From: Actinernus sp. WN-2022 | Taxonomy: Eukaryota > Cnidaria > Anthozoa > Actiniaria > Actinernidae | Direction: 5' to 3' | Length of the DNA stretch: 64,000 nucleotides | NCBI GenBank assembly: GCA_030867875.1 | Contig: JAOWCC010000041.1 | Coordinates: forward strand, 62,001 to 126,000 | In this document: piece after piece, positions 11,495 through 21,842 of the stretch | How positions within the stretch are numbered: the stretch's first letter is position 1 | Layout: every line of letters begins with the position of its first letter | Translations under genes and position numbers: made by a program | The notes under the pieces: generated by a model | Database searches by the model: none | The model's input: the letters and a program-made list of their open reading frames with translations, nothing else | What the model was told of the DNA's origin: nothing

Positions 11495-12869
11495 TGAGGT
11501 CTTCTTTAACTTCCTTCTTGAGTCTAATGAAGCAGTATGGTGCCTGAATACCTATTGTGAGGTCAATCAATCTAGGTAAAAATGCTCGACGTGATACAAT
11601 AACGGAACAAGCAAAATTTAACAAGCCTGTTAATGATTGAACCTCTTTTGGTGTAACATTTTTTGGGTGAAGAAATTCTGATAGGGCTTGAATGCATTTG
11701 TCAATCTTGTCTCGATGCCAGCAAATGAAAGTGTTGTGGAGGGGCCACATGTTTTTTTCCTGTGCTATGGGAATGCCCAGATAGCTACATAAAGTTAGAA
11801 ATATATCTAACTGGACCTGACAAAACTGAACAGTAGGAGCCACTATGAGAACATCATCCAATAAATGTAGTATACTATTAATCTTGAATTTTGTCCGGGC
11901 AATCCATTCCACTGCGGTTGTAAATGGTATAGTAGCAACTGTCTAGGTTATTACTAGTTTCGGATTACCTGTGTCCCGACCCATAAGCCTCCTCGGGGCG
12001 GACGAACACGAGGGTTCAGGATTCCGCGACAAGGTTGTACCTTTTCTTATTGGTCAACATTAATTGCAAGATTTATACCATCATTAAGTGCTCTAAAGAT
12101 TCATTTCAGCTGTAAGTTACGGTCATGGAAATGAGAAGCAAGTAAATTTGGTAAAGTGTTGATTTAACTGTGGAAAAGCGTCTTCATTCAACCTCGTTCG
12201 TGATAACAAAAACAACTACGGCAAACATACGGCTACTGCGAACCCTCGCACGGCTACAGCGGTACTGAAGGTTTCGAATGTTTTACAAGCAGTGGAACAT
12301 CCCATGGGCATACACCGATCATAATAATATAGTCCCCGCCATTGGATACCCAGGAGATTGTAATCCTCTGAGCGAATCGGTATGATACGGAAGGCATTTT
12401 TAATGTCAGTTTTTGACAGAAAACAGCCAGGGCCCTCAGACTTAATAAGGCCAATTGCATCGGCAATGTTACCATATGACACCCTGTTGTGATCAGAGGA
12501 TATGCCATCATTAATCGATGATCCTTTGGGAAAGGATAAATGGTGGATCAACCGAAATTCGCCATGTGACTTTTTGGGAACAAGCCCGAGAGGAGAAACC
12601 CGGAGAATAGGGAAATGTGGGGATTGGAAAGGACCAGCCATCCTATGAGCATCGAGTTCCTTTTTTAGCTTAGTATCAACTATATCTGGGTGCTGTATTG
12701 CCGAAATTAAATTATTGGCTTTGAATGAGTGCCTAGGGCCCTCATATTGCAGACGAAAACCATCAGTAAAGCCAGAAGCCAGGAAATCCACAGTTGACTG
12801 CTCATACCCAGACAAAAGAAAAAGAAAATGCTCAATTATTACCGGAGTTGGAAGGTCGTGACTTGTCAA
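11466..12869 (-). pseudogene. reverse transcriptase of the DIRS/Ngaro-like element, split by an insertion
   Basis: The 5' part (12869-12216) has 'SPLGLVPKKSHGEFRLIHHL', 'SFPKGSSINDGI', 'FLSKTDIKNAFRIIPI' (catalytic Asp) and 'CMPMGCSTACKTFETFSTA'. The 3' part (11912-11466) starts at 'VEWIARTKFKINSILHLLDD' with 'LLDD' standing for the YxDD box, and continues with 'LTGLLNFAC'. About 300 bases (11935-12240) with no matching frame lie between 'FETFSTA' and the 'TAVEWIA' continuation, so a later insertion splits the enzyme. Confidence 0.75.
11935..12240. mobile_element. insertion of about 300 bp inside the DIRS reverse transcriptase
   Basis: The two halves of the reverse transcriptase match neighbouring parts of the family consensus, yet this segment stands between them. 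On the minus strand the flanks read 'accgctgt' on one side and 'accgcagt' on the other, a possible 8-base target duplication with one change. No terminal inverted repeat is obvious. It might be a hAT-like nonautonomous element; the class is a guess. Confidence 0.4.
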
Positions 12870-13885
12870 TCAGTGGAGGTTTGTTCGAAAATAGCTTTGA
12901 ACCACGAAAATTACATTTTGTGACTGGTGTGCACCATCACATTTGAAGCATGAATGCTTAAATTGGCAGCCAGAACAGGGCGAACCCCCATGGTACTTGT
13001 AACAATACCCCAGTGGAGAAGCAGGGCGTCCCAATCTGTTAGGGTTAGCATTGCCTGACTGCATGGGGCCCAGATTGCGGTTAAACTGGGGGCTACGATT
13101 CTGTGGATACTGAGACCGAAGCCACAGTTCAACATGTATATCTCCCCAGGGTAAGGCACTGGCATAAGTCGGCCTTAGAAAAACGAAAGTTATCATCATA
13201 AAAATGCCAATTTTGTCCCCTGATGGCCAAGTGCCTAATAATGTCACCATATTTCATGAGGGCTGGTGCCTCATTAGGATATTTGGAGGTGTAAACTCCG
13301 ACAAATATATGGAAGGCAGCCTGCTGGATGGTTCTAGTGAGAGACATGGTGCATTGCCCCGTTCGGCGTTGCTAATGCAAATCTGGATTTTTTTATCCAG
13401 CATAGGACTTCCCAGAAGAGAGCCAAAATCAGTGTAATCACCATTCCATATCTTTGCCTGGAGTTTAGATGAGATCCTGGCAATGTGCTCACCTGACAGG
13501 GCAAAATGTGCAGCATCTACAGAGCCTTGTACAATAGATGCTGCACATGTCCCTGGGTAGTTGGCAAAGCCCCGAGGGAGACAGCCGAAATAGCTATAGC
13601 TGCTGCATCAGCCTCTGGACTGATATAGGGAAGTGGCAGAGAAGCAGCACTTGTTGAGGTACCAGACGAATTGGTGACTGGCGGTGCGAGTCTCTTTGCC
13701 ACTTCCTCCGTAACTGTGGAGACCAGGCGGTCGAAGAAGCCTGGAGGAAAGGAGAATGCTGGGGCTGAGGTGGGCGGCTGAAGCTCGACAACTGATTCCA
13801 CCGATGGAATAGTAGACTGTGCGGGTATTGATACTGTTTCGGGTGCTGGTGTGGCACACCGTACACTTCGAATAGGCCTTGCCAC
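12870..13885 (-). pseudogene. gag-like frames of the DIRS/Ngaro-like element
   Basis: The upstream frame (13885-13517) is Ser/Thr/Pro-rich with 'PPGFFDRLVSTVTEEVAKRL'. The downstream frame (13250-12870) ends in a Cys/His cluster, 'CYKYHGGSPCSGCQFKHSC' followed by 'FKCDGAHQ', which looks like the zinc-binding end of DIRS gag proteins. Between them, frames at 13516-13334 and 13347-13129 continue the same polarity. Frame breaks separate all parts. The product would bind element RNA. Confidence 0.55.
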
Positions 13886-14099
13886 CAGTGCCTATGTGGC
13901 CCTAACAGATAGGCGTTTCAGTCGTTGGGATCGCTAAGGAGGCATGCTGCAATACAAACATTTCCGGAGAAAAGGCAGAAACGTAGCCCACGAATAACAA
14001 TTGATGAACAATAGAGTGATTGTTGTTGGCAGAATAGAAGAAATAAGTGGCAGGTCCAAGCCATGGCAGACAAAGTCTGCCCCACCAGCAAGTCCCTAT

Positions 14100-14262
14100 G
14101 TGCCACAATAAAGAATAATTCGAGGTCGTACCCTCTGGAGAACTAATTCTCCAAAACATAATAATTCGATGATCGTACCCTCTGCTCTGGAGAACGAATT
14201 CCCCAAAACATCATGATAATAATTCGAGGATCGTACCCTCTGGAGAACGAATTCCCCAATAC
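14100..14262. repeat. three tandem repeats with 'tcgtaccctctg...gagaa' core
   Basis: The core 'aattcga(g/t)gatcgtaccctc' followed by 'tggagaacgaattcccca' occurs three times (near 14115, 14164 and 14221), with unit lengths of about 50 to 60 bases. The block lies between the gag-like frame and the SGNH frame, both minus strand, so it may be a subterminal repeat of the retroelement. Confidence 0.65.
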
Positions 14263-14399
14263 ATAATATAACACACATTAACGATCAATGAATGAATACA
14301 AATGAGATGAAAATGACACACTGAACTGCCTTGTAATAAAGGAATTTTAAACACGACCGTGTTATTTAAAGCATGCACAATGCTTTCAAGATGGTTCCC

Positions 14400-15097
14400 C
14401 TATAGATATTGACCCGATTGAATCAGGTGAACACCATCTTTTGACAGGAAACCTTGGGAAACATCATTGATCTTTTTATGGGACCACCAGAAACCATTAG
14501 GCAGAGGCTCCAGCACAACATTAAGATAATGATTTAGCGTGTCGGCGCGGGCATTGAAATTTGAGAAGAACGCATGGTCTTGGGGAGTGCCACGCGGGAC
14601 ACTTCGCAAACGGCAATCACGCTAACTGAAAATCGCTCTCGCATCAAGCAAACGAAATCCTCGATCGCGGAACCGACAGTCTCGGGCCTCATAGCACCCG
14701 ATAAATCGTTGGTGCCAATTTCTAAAATGATAATATCGGGGGAAATGTGCGAGATCACACCAAGGTCATGTTCCTCTAGTGTTGGAACAGTACGCCCTCC
14801 AACACCGAACATATGAACGTTCACTGTCCCAAATAATTTAATATTACAGTCTGTGCGAGCATCAAAGCACGATTGCAAATTCTGTTGCAGCCGCTTTACG
14901 AAGGAATGGCCGAGAATAAGGACTGCTGGAATGTTAATTGCCATGTTAATGTAGTATGAATGGTAGCGTGATAGCGTGCCGTAGGCGTACAAATAGGCGT
15001 GAATCAAAATGTCGCAATTAAGGATGAAACATCGCGACAAAAATAAGATAAACTTAATTATTAAGTTGTATTGTCCCTCATATGAATAATGATACAC
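14400..15097 (-). pseudogene. SGNH-hydrolase (GDSL esterase-like) frame beside the DIRS/Ngaro-like element
   Basis: The frame 15097-14534, with a likely start at 14944, has the SGNH blocks in order: 'VLILGHSFVKRL' (block I, with GHS for the usual GDS), 'GVGGRT' (block II Gly) and 'IIILEIGTNDL' (block III GTND). The block V 'DGVHL' is in the overlapping frame 14609-14400, which ends 'SKDGVHLIQSGQYL' and stop. A frame shift near 14600 joins them. SGNH enzymes cleave esters; some Ngaro and CR1-type retroelements are known to carry such a domain. The polarity equals that of the neighbouring element, but its position upstream of gag is odd, so it may belong to another copy. Confidence 0.72.
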
Positions 15098-15439
15098 AAC
15101 AGGGAGTGTGAAATAAACGAAATATTTTCTTACCTTGTTATAATTATTTTCACACGTCCTCTCTCAATGAGAAATCAAAGAGAATGACTGACAAACAACC
15201 ACCAAATGTCATATGATCATTCTGTAACCCATATAGGGTGGTCAATTATAATGACACTTGTAATCCCAAGGAGCCTACAATATGGCATTGTGTATGAAAT
15301 ACCAAGCATTTAATAATTAAAGTCAGAAGGAGGAAGGCATAAAATTCCTATTCGCAAGCAAATATTTTATTTCTCTATGTGGCTTTTGTACTTTCATGTC
15401 ACGGTGCATGCACTAACAATTTCTGTTGTCAATTTCAAG
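15098..15439. other. intron sequence without a recognised feature
   Basis: The stretch between the SGNH frame and FN3 domain 5. I see no repeat or coding signal apart from the pyrimidine tract and AG acceptor at 15438-15439. Confidence 0.45.
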
Positions 15440-15730
15440 TGCCAAGTAAATCACCACAAGATATACGAGTAGCTGCTGTCACCCCCACATCGGTGTCCCT
15501 GAAATGGAATCAAGTACCACTTAGTCATCGAAATGGTAAAATTATCAAGTACGAGGTAGAATACAAGAAAACTGGCGAAAAAGAAGGCAAGGTTAAAGTG
15601 GTAGCAGCTAACACAATAGCTCTTGTACTGCGCAATCTCAGTCCGTGCACAGAGTATCAGGTCGATATTTTCGCTTTCACGTCTATAGGAAGAGGGCCGT
15701 CCGCATCTAAGAAGATCGTTACTTCTAAAG
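15440..15730 (+). CDS. RTK exon: FN3 domain 5
   Basis: Length 291, phase 1-1; donor 'gtaata' at 15731. Canonical FN3 pattern: 'VPSKSPQDIRVAAVTPTSVS', 'LKWNQVPLSHRNGKIIKYEV', 'LRNLSPCTEYQVDIFAFTSI'. The Cys in 'PCTEY' matches 'NCTDY' of domain 1, which is one reason to pair the two. The 'RNGKI' turn also resembles domain 9. Confidence 0.85.
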
Positions 15731-16919
15731 GTAATAAAATAGACAAATAGTTGTAAATATTTGTTATCCTATTTAACTCGTGGATGCGCGCAAGCGCAGA
15801 AACGAGTTGTTGGGGTTACGGGAAGGCGTGTCACTGACTTAAAAACCCTATTACGCCACTGTTAGATGTGTTTTTTTCCGCTGTGATCTTGATTTGTATT
15901 TTTGTGATAAGCGCGTCGTCTACCTTCGCCATGTGTGAATGGTCTTTCCCGATACATACCGAAGACGACCGACAATGATTCTGCTATACCCAAAGGATAA
16001 TAAATGGAGTTTTCAAAGAATTTGGAGGAAAAACGAAGCAGCTCTTCGTCTGCAGTTGATGTTGTTCAATTTAAACACAGGGTTCCTGTTTTAATAAAAC
16101 CATTGATAAATTAATTTTATAAGTATATTATTATTCATTATATGCTGTTAAATAATTTATACTTGTGAGACAGACGAGCTGCTGAGAAGAAGAGCAGTTC
16201 ATTTACAAATCGCGAGGCCAATATAATGAATACGAAATCAATTCACTTTCTGACATAATGAGACCTTTATTTATAACACGAGGATTACCCTCAATGCTAG
16301 CAGAGGTTTCTCATCTTTTTTATCCTTTTCCCTGGGGCATTCCCCTGTTCGGTTTTCATTGTGTCGTTCTTGGACTGACTGACATGGGAACTATCTAATT
16401 ACAAATGCCTTATTTCCAGCATTGTAAACGATAAACAGCTATATTCAGGCTATGGATGCAAGATTTCCAACAGCTGTTAAATGAATCATCGGCAAGTATT
16501 AAGAATATGTTCGGCGCTTAGATAAATTGATCCTAAGGTTCAAACTTTACCATGCCTATTATAGGTTTTGCTGAAGGCAATGAGCTTTTTAAATGATTTA
16601 TTGGAATAAACTATAACTATAAAACCATACCTCAGATGGATTTAACTACATTTATCCCTGAAACAAATTTGCGCGAAAAGATGTACGTTTAGTAGATGTC
16701 ACACTTCGGTCAAACCGTTGACGGATCAAAATAAAAAGACGGGAATCTAGTTTCAACAAGAAAAAGCCAAAATTAGTCCGCTGTTGTAATCAAATATCAT
16801 TTGCAACTACTTAGAACTACTTAGCCATGTCTATAGGGTTTTTAACTCAACTAAAAATGAATCAACCGGTCAGAAAACGTTTTCGTATCACAGAGGAACG
16901 AATAAAAAGATATTTAGTA
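15731..16919. other. intron sequence without a recognised feature
   Basis: I see no gene. The start (15780-15850) has a GC-richer patch with 'gcgcgcaagcgcag'. The rest is AT-rich and may be decayed retroelement sequence, since a DIRS-like relic follows directly. Confidence 0.4.
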
Positions 16920-17730
16920 AATTACGAGGAGCAGCGGATATTGCGTGGTTCATATTCCTAGTGTCGAGGATGCTAGTGGGATCGTTAAGGAAAAGCAACC
17001 ACATTTCCCAACGAACTTTTGTAGTGTTTTAATAGGGATTAATTTGAATCGTAGGCTTTCCTTTCGAAGACAGGAGAACTTCTGAATTCGTGTCGTCAGG
17101 TAAGACGACGGACCTTCTAATGGAGTCACAGAAAGCCTAGAAATGCAACCTGTTATAAAGGGAGCATCTGGGATTTCTTGAAGTCGAGTGTGTAATCAAA
17201 AGAGATAAGAATATACGTGGAGATGCAATCTACATCCAATGCTGCCAGGCAGTTAGCTTCATCCATGATATGATGGGATCTAGGGTATAGGCTATAAACT
17301 CTCTGACATGTTCGTCATCTATATACTATGACAGAAGAACACCTAGATACCTGATATACTTTGTGGCTACTGAGCCAATGGTTTGGTGTAGATAAGCGTA
17401 TCATTTCTATCCAAACGGCAGGGTAAGGGATGTAAAATACCAAGTATCCCATTGGAAAGAAGCGCAATTGCTGGCTATCATCCGTCCAGGAGTTTATAGT
17501 CATAGCCTGCCTTTTCATCATGTGTCGTTTGGACACCAGCATCTAGTTTGAAAGGTTTCTCAGAAGTCCAGAAGTTAGTATGGCGCAGATCGAGGCAAAG
17601 TCTAGGTTTTGTAGGCTCAACGGTTAATGGCGGTACGATGAATGAGGAAGTCACGGGACCACACATATCTAAAGGTATCACGGCACCAGAAGTAATTCTG
17701 GATAGAAGTAACCTTTGAATCTGTACCAAT
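16920..17730 (-). pseudogene. second DIRS-like reverse transcriptase relic
   Basis: On the minus strand from 17730 the frames read 'TKPRLCLDLRHTNFW' and 'EKPFKLDAGVQTTHDEKAGY', close to the '(P)RLC-D-R-LN-W' and 'PFKLD...DEKSGYD' boxes of DIRS-like elements of cnidarians. Further down come 'KKSQMLPL', 'QVAFLGFL' and 'FKLIPIKTLQKFVGKC' in shifting frames with stops. It lies in the intron between FN3 domains 5 and 6 and has no intact frame. It belongs to a different lineage from the element at 9990-13885, whose boxes differ. Confidence 0.62.
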
Positions 17731-17884
17731 TAGTGAGAGTGTAGACTTTGTAGGGACTATATCATGACTGAACAACGTTTCCAAATTTAATAATTACTCC
17801 CATTAATTACCTCTCAATCGGAAGATCCATGTGCCACATTAAATGGTACTCAGAATTTTACTCAGACATGGGTCATGCCTACCA

Positions 17885-18225
17885 ACAACTCGAGTTAAGC
17901 TATTTCCAACAATAAACACTCAAAGATACTGTTCCAGTATAACAGACTTCCTTGTGGAATTTCAAGTGCACCCGGTATTTATCAGAGAGTGATGGAACAC
18001 CTCTTACAGGGAATATATTATGTAGTAGTTAGAGTATACATATTGCGGTGTCTGTTGAAAATAGGAAGCAAACATCACAAATCAAGTTCTAGACAGACTT
18101 CCAAAGGTACGCTTCGGTCAAACAAGAAGACATGTGTCTTCATGGCAGAGGAAGTAGTCTACCTTGGACAGAAGATCGTACGTGAAGGTATTCATCCATT
18201 TGAAGTTCATTTGACAGCAGTGACT
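17885..18225 (+). pseudogene. Ty3/Gypsy reverse transcriptase fragment
   Basis: The plus strand reads 'YNRLPCGISSAPGIYQRVME', 'HLLQGIYYVVV' and then 'KKTCVFMAEEVVYLGQKIV', 'REGIHP'. This is the familiar Gypsy segment around the YxDD box, but the 'YLDD' itself is lost and frames shift. It abuts the DIRS relic on one side and a LINE relic on the other. Confidence 0.65.
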
Positions 18226-18439
18226 GATGCTGCAGTTTCACTGAGAGAATGTAACACAATTGAAGTTATACCTTTGGATGCTCAACTATTAACACCGTTA
18301 ATAGTTATACACCGTAGTTCGATGGCTACTGGCTTCATTCCGATAGCTATAAAATTCATGAAACAAATATCTGAAAACCTATTTATGCTGTTGCATCTAT
18401 GTCACATAATTAATTCTTCTTTCTATACTGGAATTGTGG

Positions 18440-18960
18440 GGTCCCTCAGCAATCCATATTAGGATCAGTCCTGTTTCCTGTTTACATAAATTAAGTATAC
18501 TATTTCACTAGGATAATCAATTTGTTGATTACATTATCTATTGGCATAAGAGCATTAATAAGTTACAGTGTTATATACAGCGGTACAGTTTTATATGGAG
18601 GAATCAGACTTGCTCCTCAATTTTAATGCCACTATTTATTATTCAACGAACATTGCGAGTCATGACTAATTTCCCTTCTAGAGCTTCTAGCAAACGTATT
18701 TCAAATTAATGTAATTAATAAGCAACAACTTGATAAATTAGCTTATCAATATCAAAACAATTTGCTGCCTGAAATCTTCTCCGACTACTTCAAGCTCAGT
18801 TCGACAGTATACAGCTACAACACACGTTCACTTGCTAATCAAAATCTATATTTCCCAAAATGTCGTCTGAATCATAGTAAGGTTAGTGTCAAATATTCTG
18901 CAGTTGCTAATTGGAAACATTACCTCTGATCTAGAGGTAAAACATATCCAACGTTACAAA
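18440..18960 (+). pseudogene. LINE reverse transcriptase relic with C-terminal end
   Basis: At about 18450 the plus strand reads 'VPQQSILGSVLFPVYIN' then stop, the LINE 'GVPQGS-LGPLLF-LYIND' box. From about 18750 it reads 'QYQNNLLPEIFSDYFKL' and 'YNTRSLANQNLYFPKCRLN', a typical tail of LINE polyproteins. The segment between lacks a clear YADD box, so it is internally deleted or strongly decayed. Confidence 0.6.
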
Positions 18961-19120
18961 TGTTTAGACAAAAGTAAACAGATATCCGCTCACCTGTTTT
19001 AAAGTTAATCTATGTAATTTGTCTGTTCTAGCATGTACATGTTCTACCTTAAGCATTTGAACATTTAGGAGTACAATGAGTGGATCAGTTACAGTGTTCT
19101 TCTCATGCTTACATTTCCAG

Positions 19121-19423
19121 CTCTTCCGAGCAGTCCATATGTAACCAACACTGAGCTTCAAGTGGACAAGTGTAAAATCAAGTTGAAATGGACCTATCCT
19201 AAAGGCACTGCATGTCCTATCACGAGTCAGACAATATACTACCGACAGGTTCACTCCATGATCAGTCATACAGATTGGTATGTCGAAACAATACGAGATG
19301 CACATACAAGGCAGCAAGAACTGGTTCTGATGTGTAACTCGTTCTACGACTTTATGATGACTGCATCCAATGATGTGGGAGAGACGAAAAAGGACAAGAG
19401 AAAATTGCGAACAATTTTGATCG
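19121..19423 (+). CDS. RTK exon: FN3 domain 6
   Basis: Length 303, phase 1-1; acceptor 'tttccag' ending at 19120, donor 'gtaagt' at 19424. It reads 'DKCKIKLKWTYPKGTACPIT', 'QTIYYRQVHS', 'VLMCNSFYDFMMTASNDVG'. Three Cys residues sit at the same places as in domain 2 (before 'I-LKW', in '-CP(I/V)' and before '-(S/K)FYD'). This Cys set is not usual for FN3 and suggests a special subtype with a disulfide. Unlike domain 2 it is fully open. Confidence 0.82.
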
Positions 19424-20302
19424 GTAAGTACTTTTATTTGTTGAAATTTAGAAAAGTTTAGACATTTTGTATCTCATCGTTGTTGCCAAGCAAGAGCAAG
19501 AGATCCGATATCATTACATCCGGCTACGAGTACGGCGTTTACTATGGGTATGACCTTTAGAATCAAAATATATCACTCCCAAGGACAAACAATGCTAGAG
19601 ACACGAGAACTAGCTACCAATAGTATTTCTTCATGTAACTTCTTAAAGTGGAACGTTGCACTCATACTCGATACAGTGACTCAACAGATGACCTTATAAA
19701 TCAAATAAATGATATGATATAAAAATGCCGTCATTCAATTAATCTGCATTATTTTTCATTCCTTAAAACCCGTGATAAACAGGATTTTTCATGAAGTACA
19801 ATACAACCAAGACCCAACCTGTAATTGGTGAAATTAATATTTTCTCTTACTTTCTTGGTGTATCGACGTAAAATAAAACACAGTTAATGATGTTAGCAAG
19901 GACGGTTGAACCAACAATAGAACCAATCGTTAGCATAATCCAATGGCTTCTAAACAAGCAATATTGAGAGCCAGGAGCAATTTTACTCTTATGACTTAAG
20001 TCTGGTTTCCATATGATCGGTACCATCGCTGGAAAGTAGATTTAGCGATCCCTACGGTCGCCGGAGAGTGCTGTTATTTGTGATCGCTACGATCGCTGAA
20101 GAGTGGTTTCCATATGATCGCTACGATTAAATATTACTTTCTCCGGTGATCGCAGCCATAGTAGCGATCGTATCGATCATATCGGAATCGGGCTTTAGCG
20201 ATTTTCCCTATAATCATTATCGGGAATAGTATGTTTGGATTATTAAAAGACATGAGGTTTTAAACAAAATCTTATGCGTATAAGGTTGTTGCTCTTAAAT
20301 AG
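19424..20302. other. intron with a GATCGCTACGATCG-rich repeat
   Basis: Between 19990 and 20210 the sequence 'gtttccatatgatcg' and variants of 'gatcgctacgatcgc' recur at least five times in both orientations, alternating with 'ggagag/gaagag' spacers. It looks like a MITE or a satellite scrap. The rest of the intron shows nothing recognisable. Confidence 0.55.
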
Positions 20303-20578
20303 GTTCAGCATATACGGAAAGCGGAATGGTAAAGGCAACTATGAAGAGCTCGCAAAGTATTCTGGTAGAATGGAAGTCTCGCGAACTAGCTGGTGGGTAC
20401 GAGATTATTTACAAAGATAGCACAAATACCTCCCGCAAGTTCGTCAACGGTTTTTCTTCTAGAAGGTACTTGCTAGAAGGATTAAAAAAATTCACCGACT
20501 ACGAAATCACAGTCATGTCAGTAAAAAGTGGCGGAAACGAACTGATTGGAGTTGATAGCAGCAAAACAGACGAAGACG
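20303..20578 (+). CDS. RTK exon: FN3 domain 7
   Basis: Length 276, phase 1-1; acceptor AG at 20301-20302 (an alternative AG six bases on gives the same frame), donor 'gtgaga' at 20579. Reads 'MVKATMKSSQSILVEWKSRE', 'AGGYEIIYKDSTNTS', 'LEGLKKFTDYEITVMSVKSG'. It is shorter than its cassette partner, domain 3, lacking the glycosylated insert. Confidence 0.82.
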
Positions 20579-21842
20579 GTGAGATAACAACTTTATTATT
20601 GTATGTTTTCTTTTTCCTCCTCTATCTAGAAATTGAAAAAGGTTCAATGTTCCCAGTGTGTTATGGATTTATGTACCTTTCACGTACTTTCGCTACCGAA
20701 GTGTTTTTCAGAGAGGCACTGTAAATATGAAAAATCACTAAAATGAAATAGGGTAAAACTAAAAGTTACTAATACAATACGTACTAACTGTATATAAAAA
20801 GGTGGAAAATGAAAAACGATCAACAAATGGCATGGAAACAAATGGATTGGCAAGATAATTGCTATAGGTTTGGACGTAAATGGTGATAATGATCGTATAG
20901 ATTGAACATCGAAATCTAAACTATTAAAGTCCTACTATGCCCACTTTGTTTACTGTGCGACTACTGTAACTGGGGTCACTTAGACAACGAGAGCCAATCA
21001 CATTGCAGAACGAAAACAAAGCATTCCATTTTATCCACTCAGTGTTGACTACAGGACAATAACATTTCAATTTGCTCGAGCTTCGATCCGTTAAAAGGCA
21101 AATTTGATGGAATATAATATATTTGAAGTTGAAGTCTTTTGAATGACGAAAATCGTGTGGATATGCCAGGATTTCTAAGTTGTAATGCAATGTGATTAGT
21201 TCTCGTTGTGCTCATGTGGCCAGTAACTCGCACTGTAAACAAGTTTATTATACATATCACGAGAATTGCATTGCATAAAGCCCGTGCGTAACAATATTTA
21301 ATATATAATTTTCGATGAAATACCAGTGTATATTTCTTTCTAAAAAGTGATATCTTCACACGTGAAGATATAAATGATATCTTCACACGTGAAGATATCA
21401 CTTTTGAAAATATGACTTGCTTTCAAAGATTTCTAGCCTTTTTAGCAAGAGATTGAAACTAGTATTTCATCGATAATTATATATTTCATCAACACTCGAA
21501 GATAAAATCCGTATCTCCGCGCGGCCATGTAATATCCTCTATATCTCCTATATTGTTACAGCGATACGTCCAATCACCATCGCGTATAGCTTTTTCACAT
21601 GTGAAAATATATAACCAATCAGCAAAAAGAAAATAGCGACTCAACCAATGAGATTCGTGTGTGCATGTGAATGCCACTCGAATGGCTTCTCGGTTTGCTT
21701 TTAAAAATTGGCTGAAGGTTTCGAAGGCTCTTCTCGCTTTGTTTCTTGTGACTGCTCTTTAGATGAATTTATAGATCAACAAAATAACCAAAATACACTT
21801 AGCAAGACATAGAGAGATATTTCATTATTGAAAAGGTTTCTG
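20579..21842. other. intron with a palindromic repeat block, otherwise empty
   Basis: Most of it is plain AT-rich sequence. A clear block at 21346-21405 carries two tandem copies of a palindrome and is listed separately. A shorter palindrome, 'ttttcacatgtgaaaat', lies at 21592. These flank the Crypton-like sequence on its left. Confidence 0.45.
21346..21405. repeat. tandem perfect palindrome 'gatatcttcacacgtgaaga...'
   Basis: The 24-base self-complementary unit begins 'gatatcttcaca' and ends 'cgtgaagatatc'. It occurs twice, separated by 'aaatgatatc'-type overlap, and is framed by 'aaaagt' on the left and 'cactttt' on the right, so the whole block is itself an inverted repeat. Confidence 0.85.

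Larger units (their letters stand above)
9990..13885 (-). mobile_element. DIRS/Ngaro-like tyrosine-recombinase retrotransposon, degenerate
   Basis: Read on the minus strand the order is gag-like frame (13885-13517), Cys/His-rich gag end (13250-12870), reverse transcriptase (12869-12216 and 11912-11466), RNase H (11494-10968) and tyrosine recombinase (10816-9990). That order and the recombinase in place of an integrase are typical of DIRS/Ngaro elements. Such elements copy themselves by reverse transcription and insert by recombination, without making target duplications. Several frame changes and stops show the copy is dead. It sits in the intron between FN3 domains 4 and 5, antisense to the receptor gene. 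Terminal repeats were not resolved. Confidence 0.75.

Noticed and set aside
13594..13866. Other minus-strand frames over the gag-like region
   Set aside because: They are shadows in alternative frames of the same GC-rich segment; the frame 13885-13517 is the better one.
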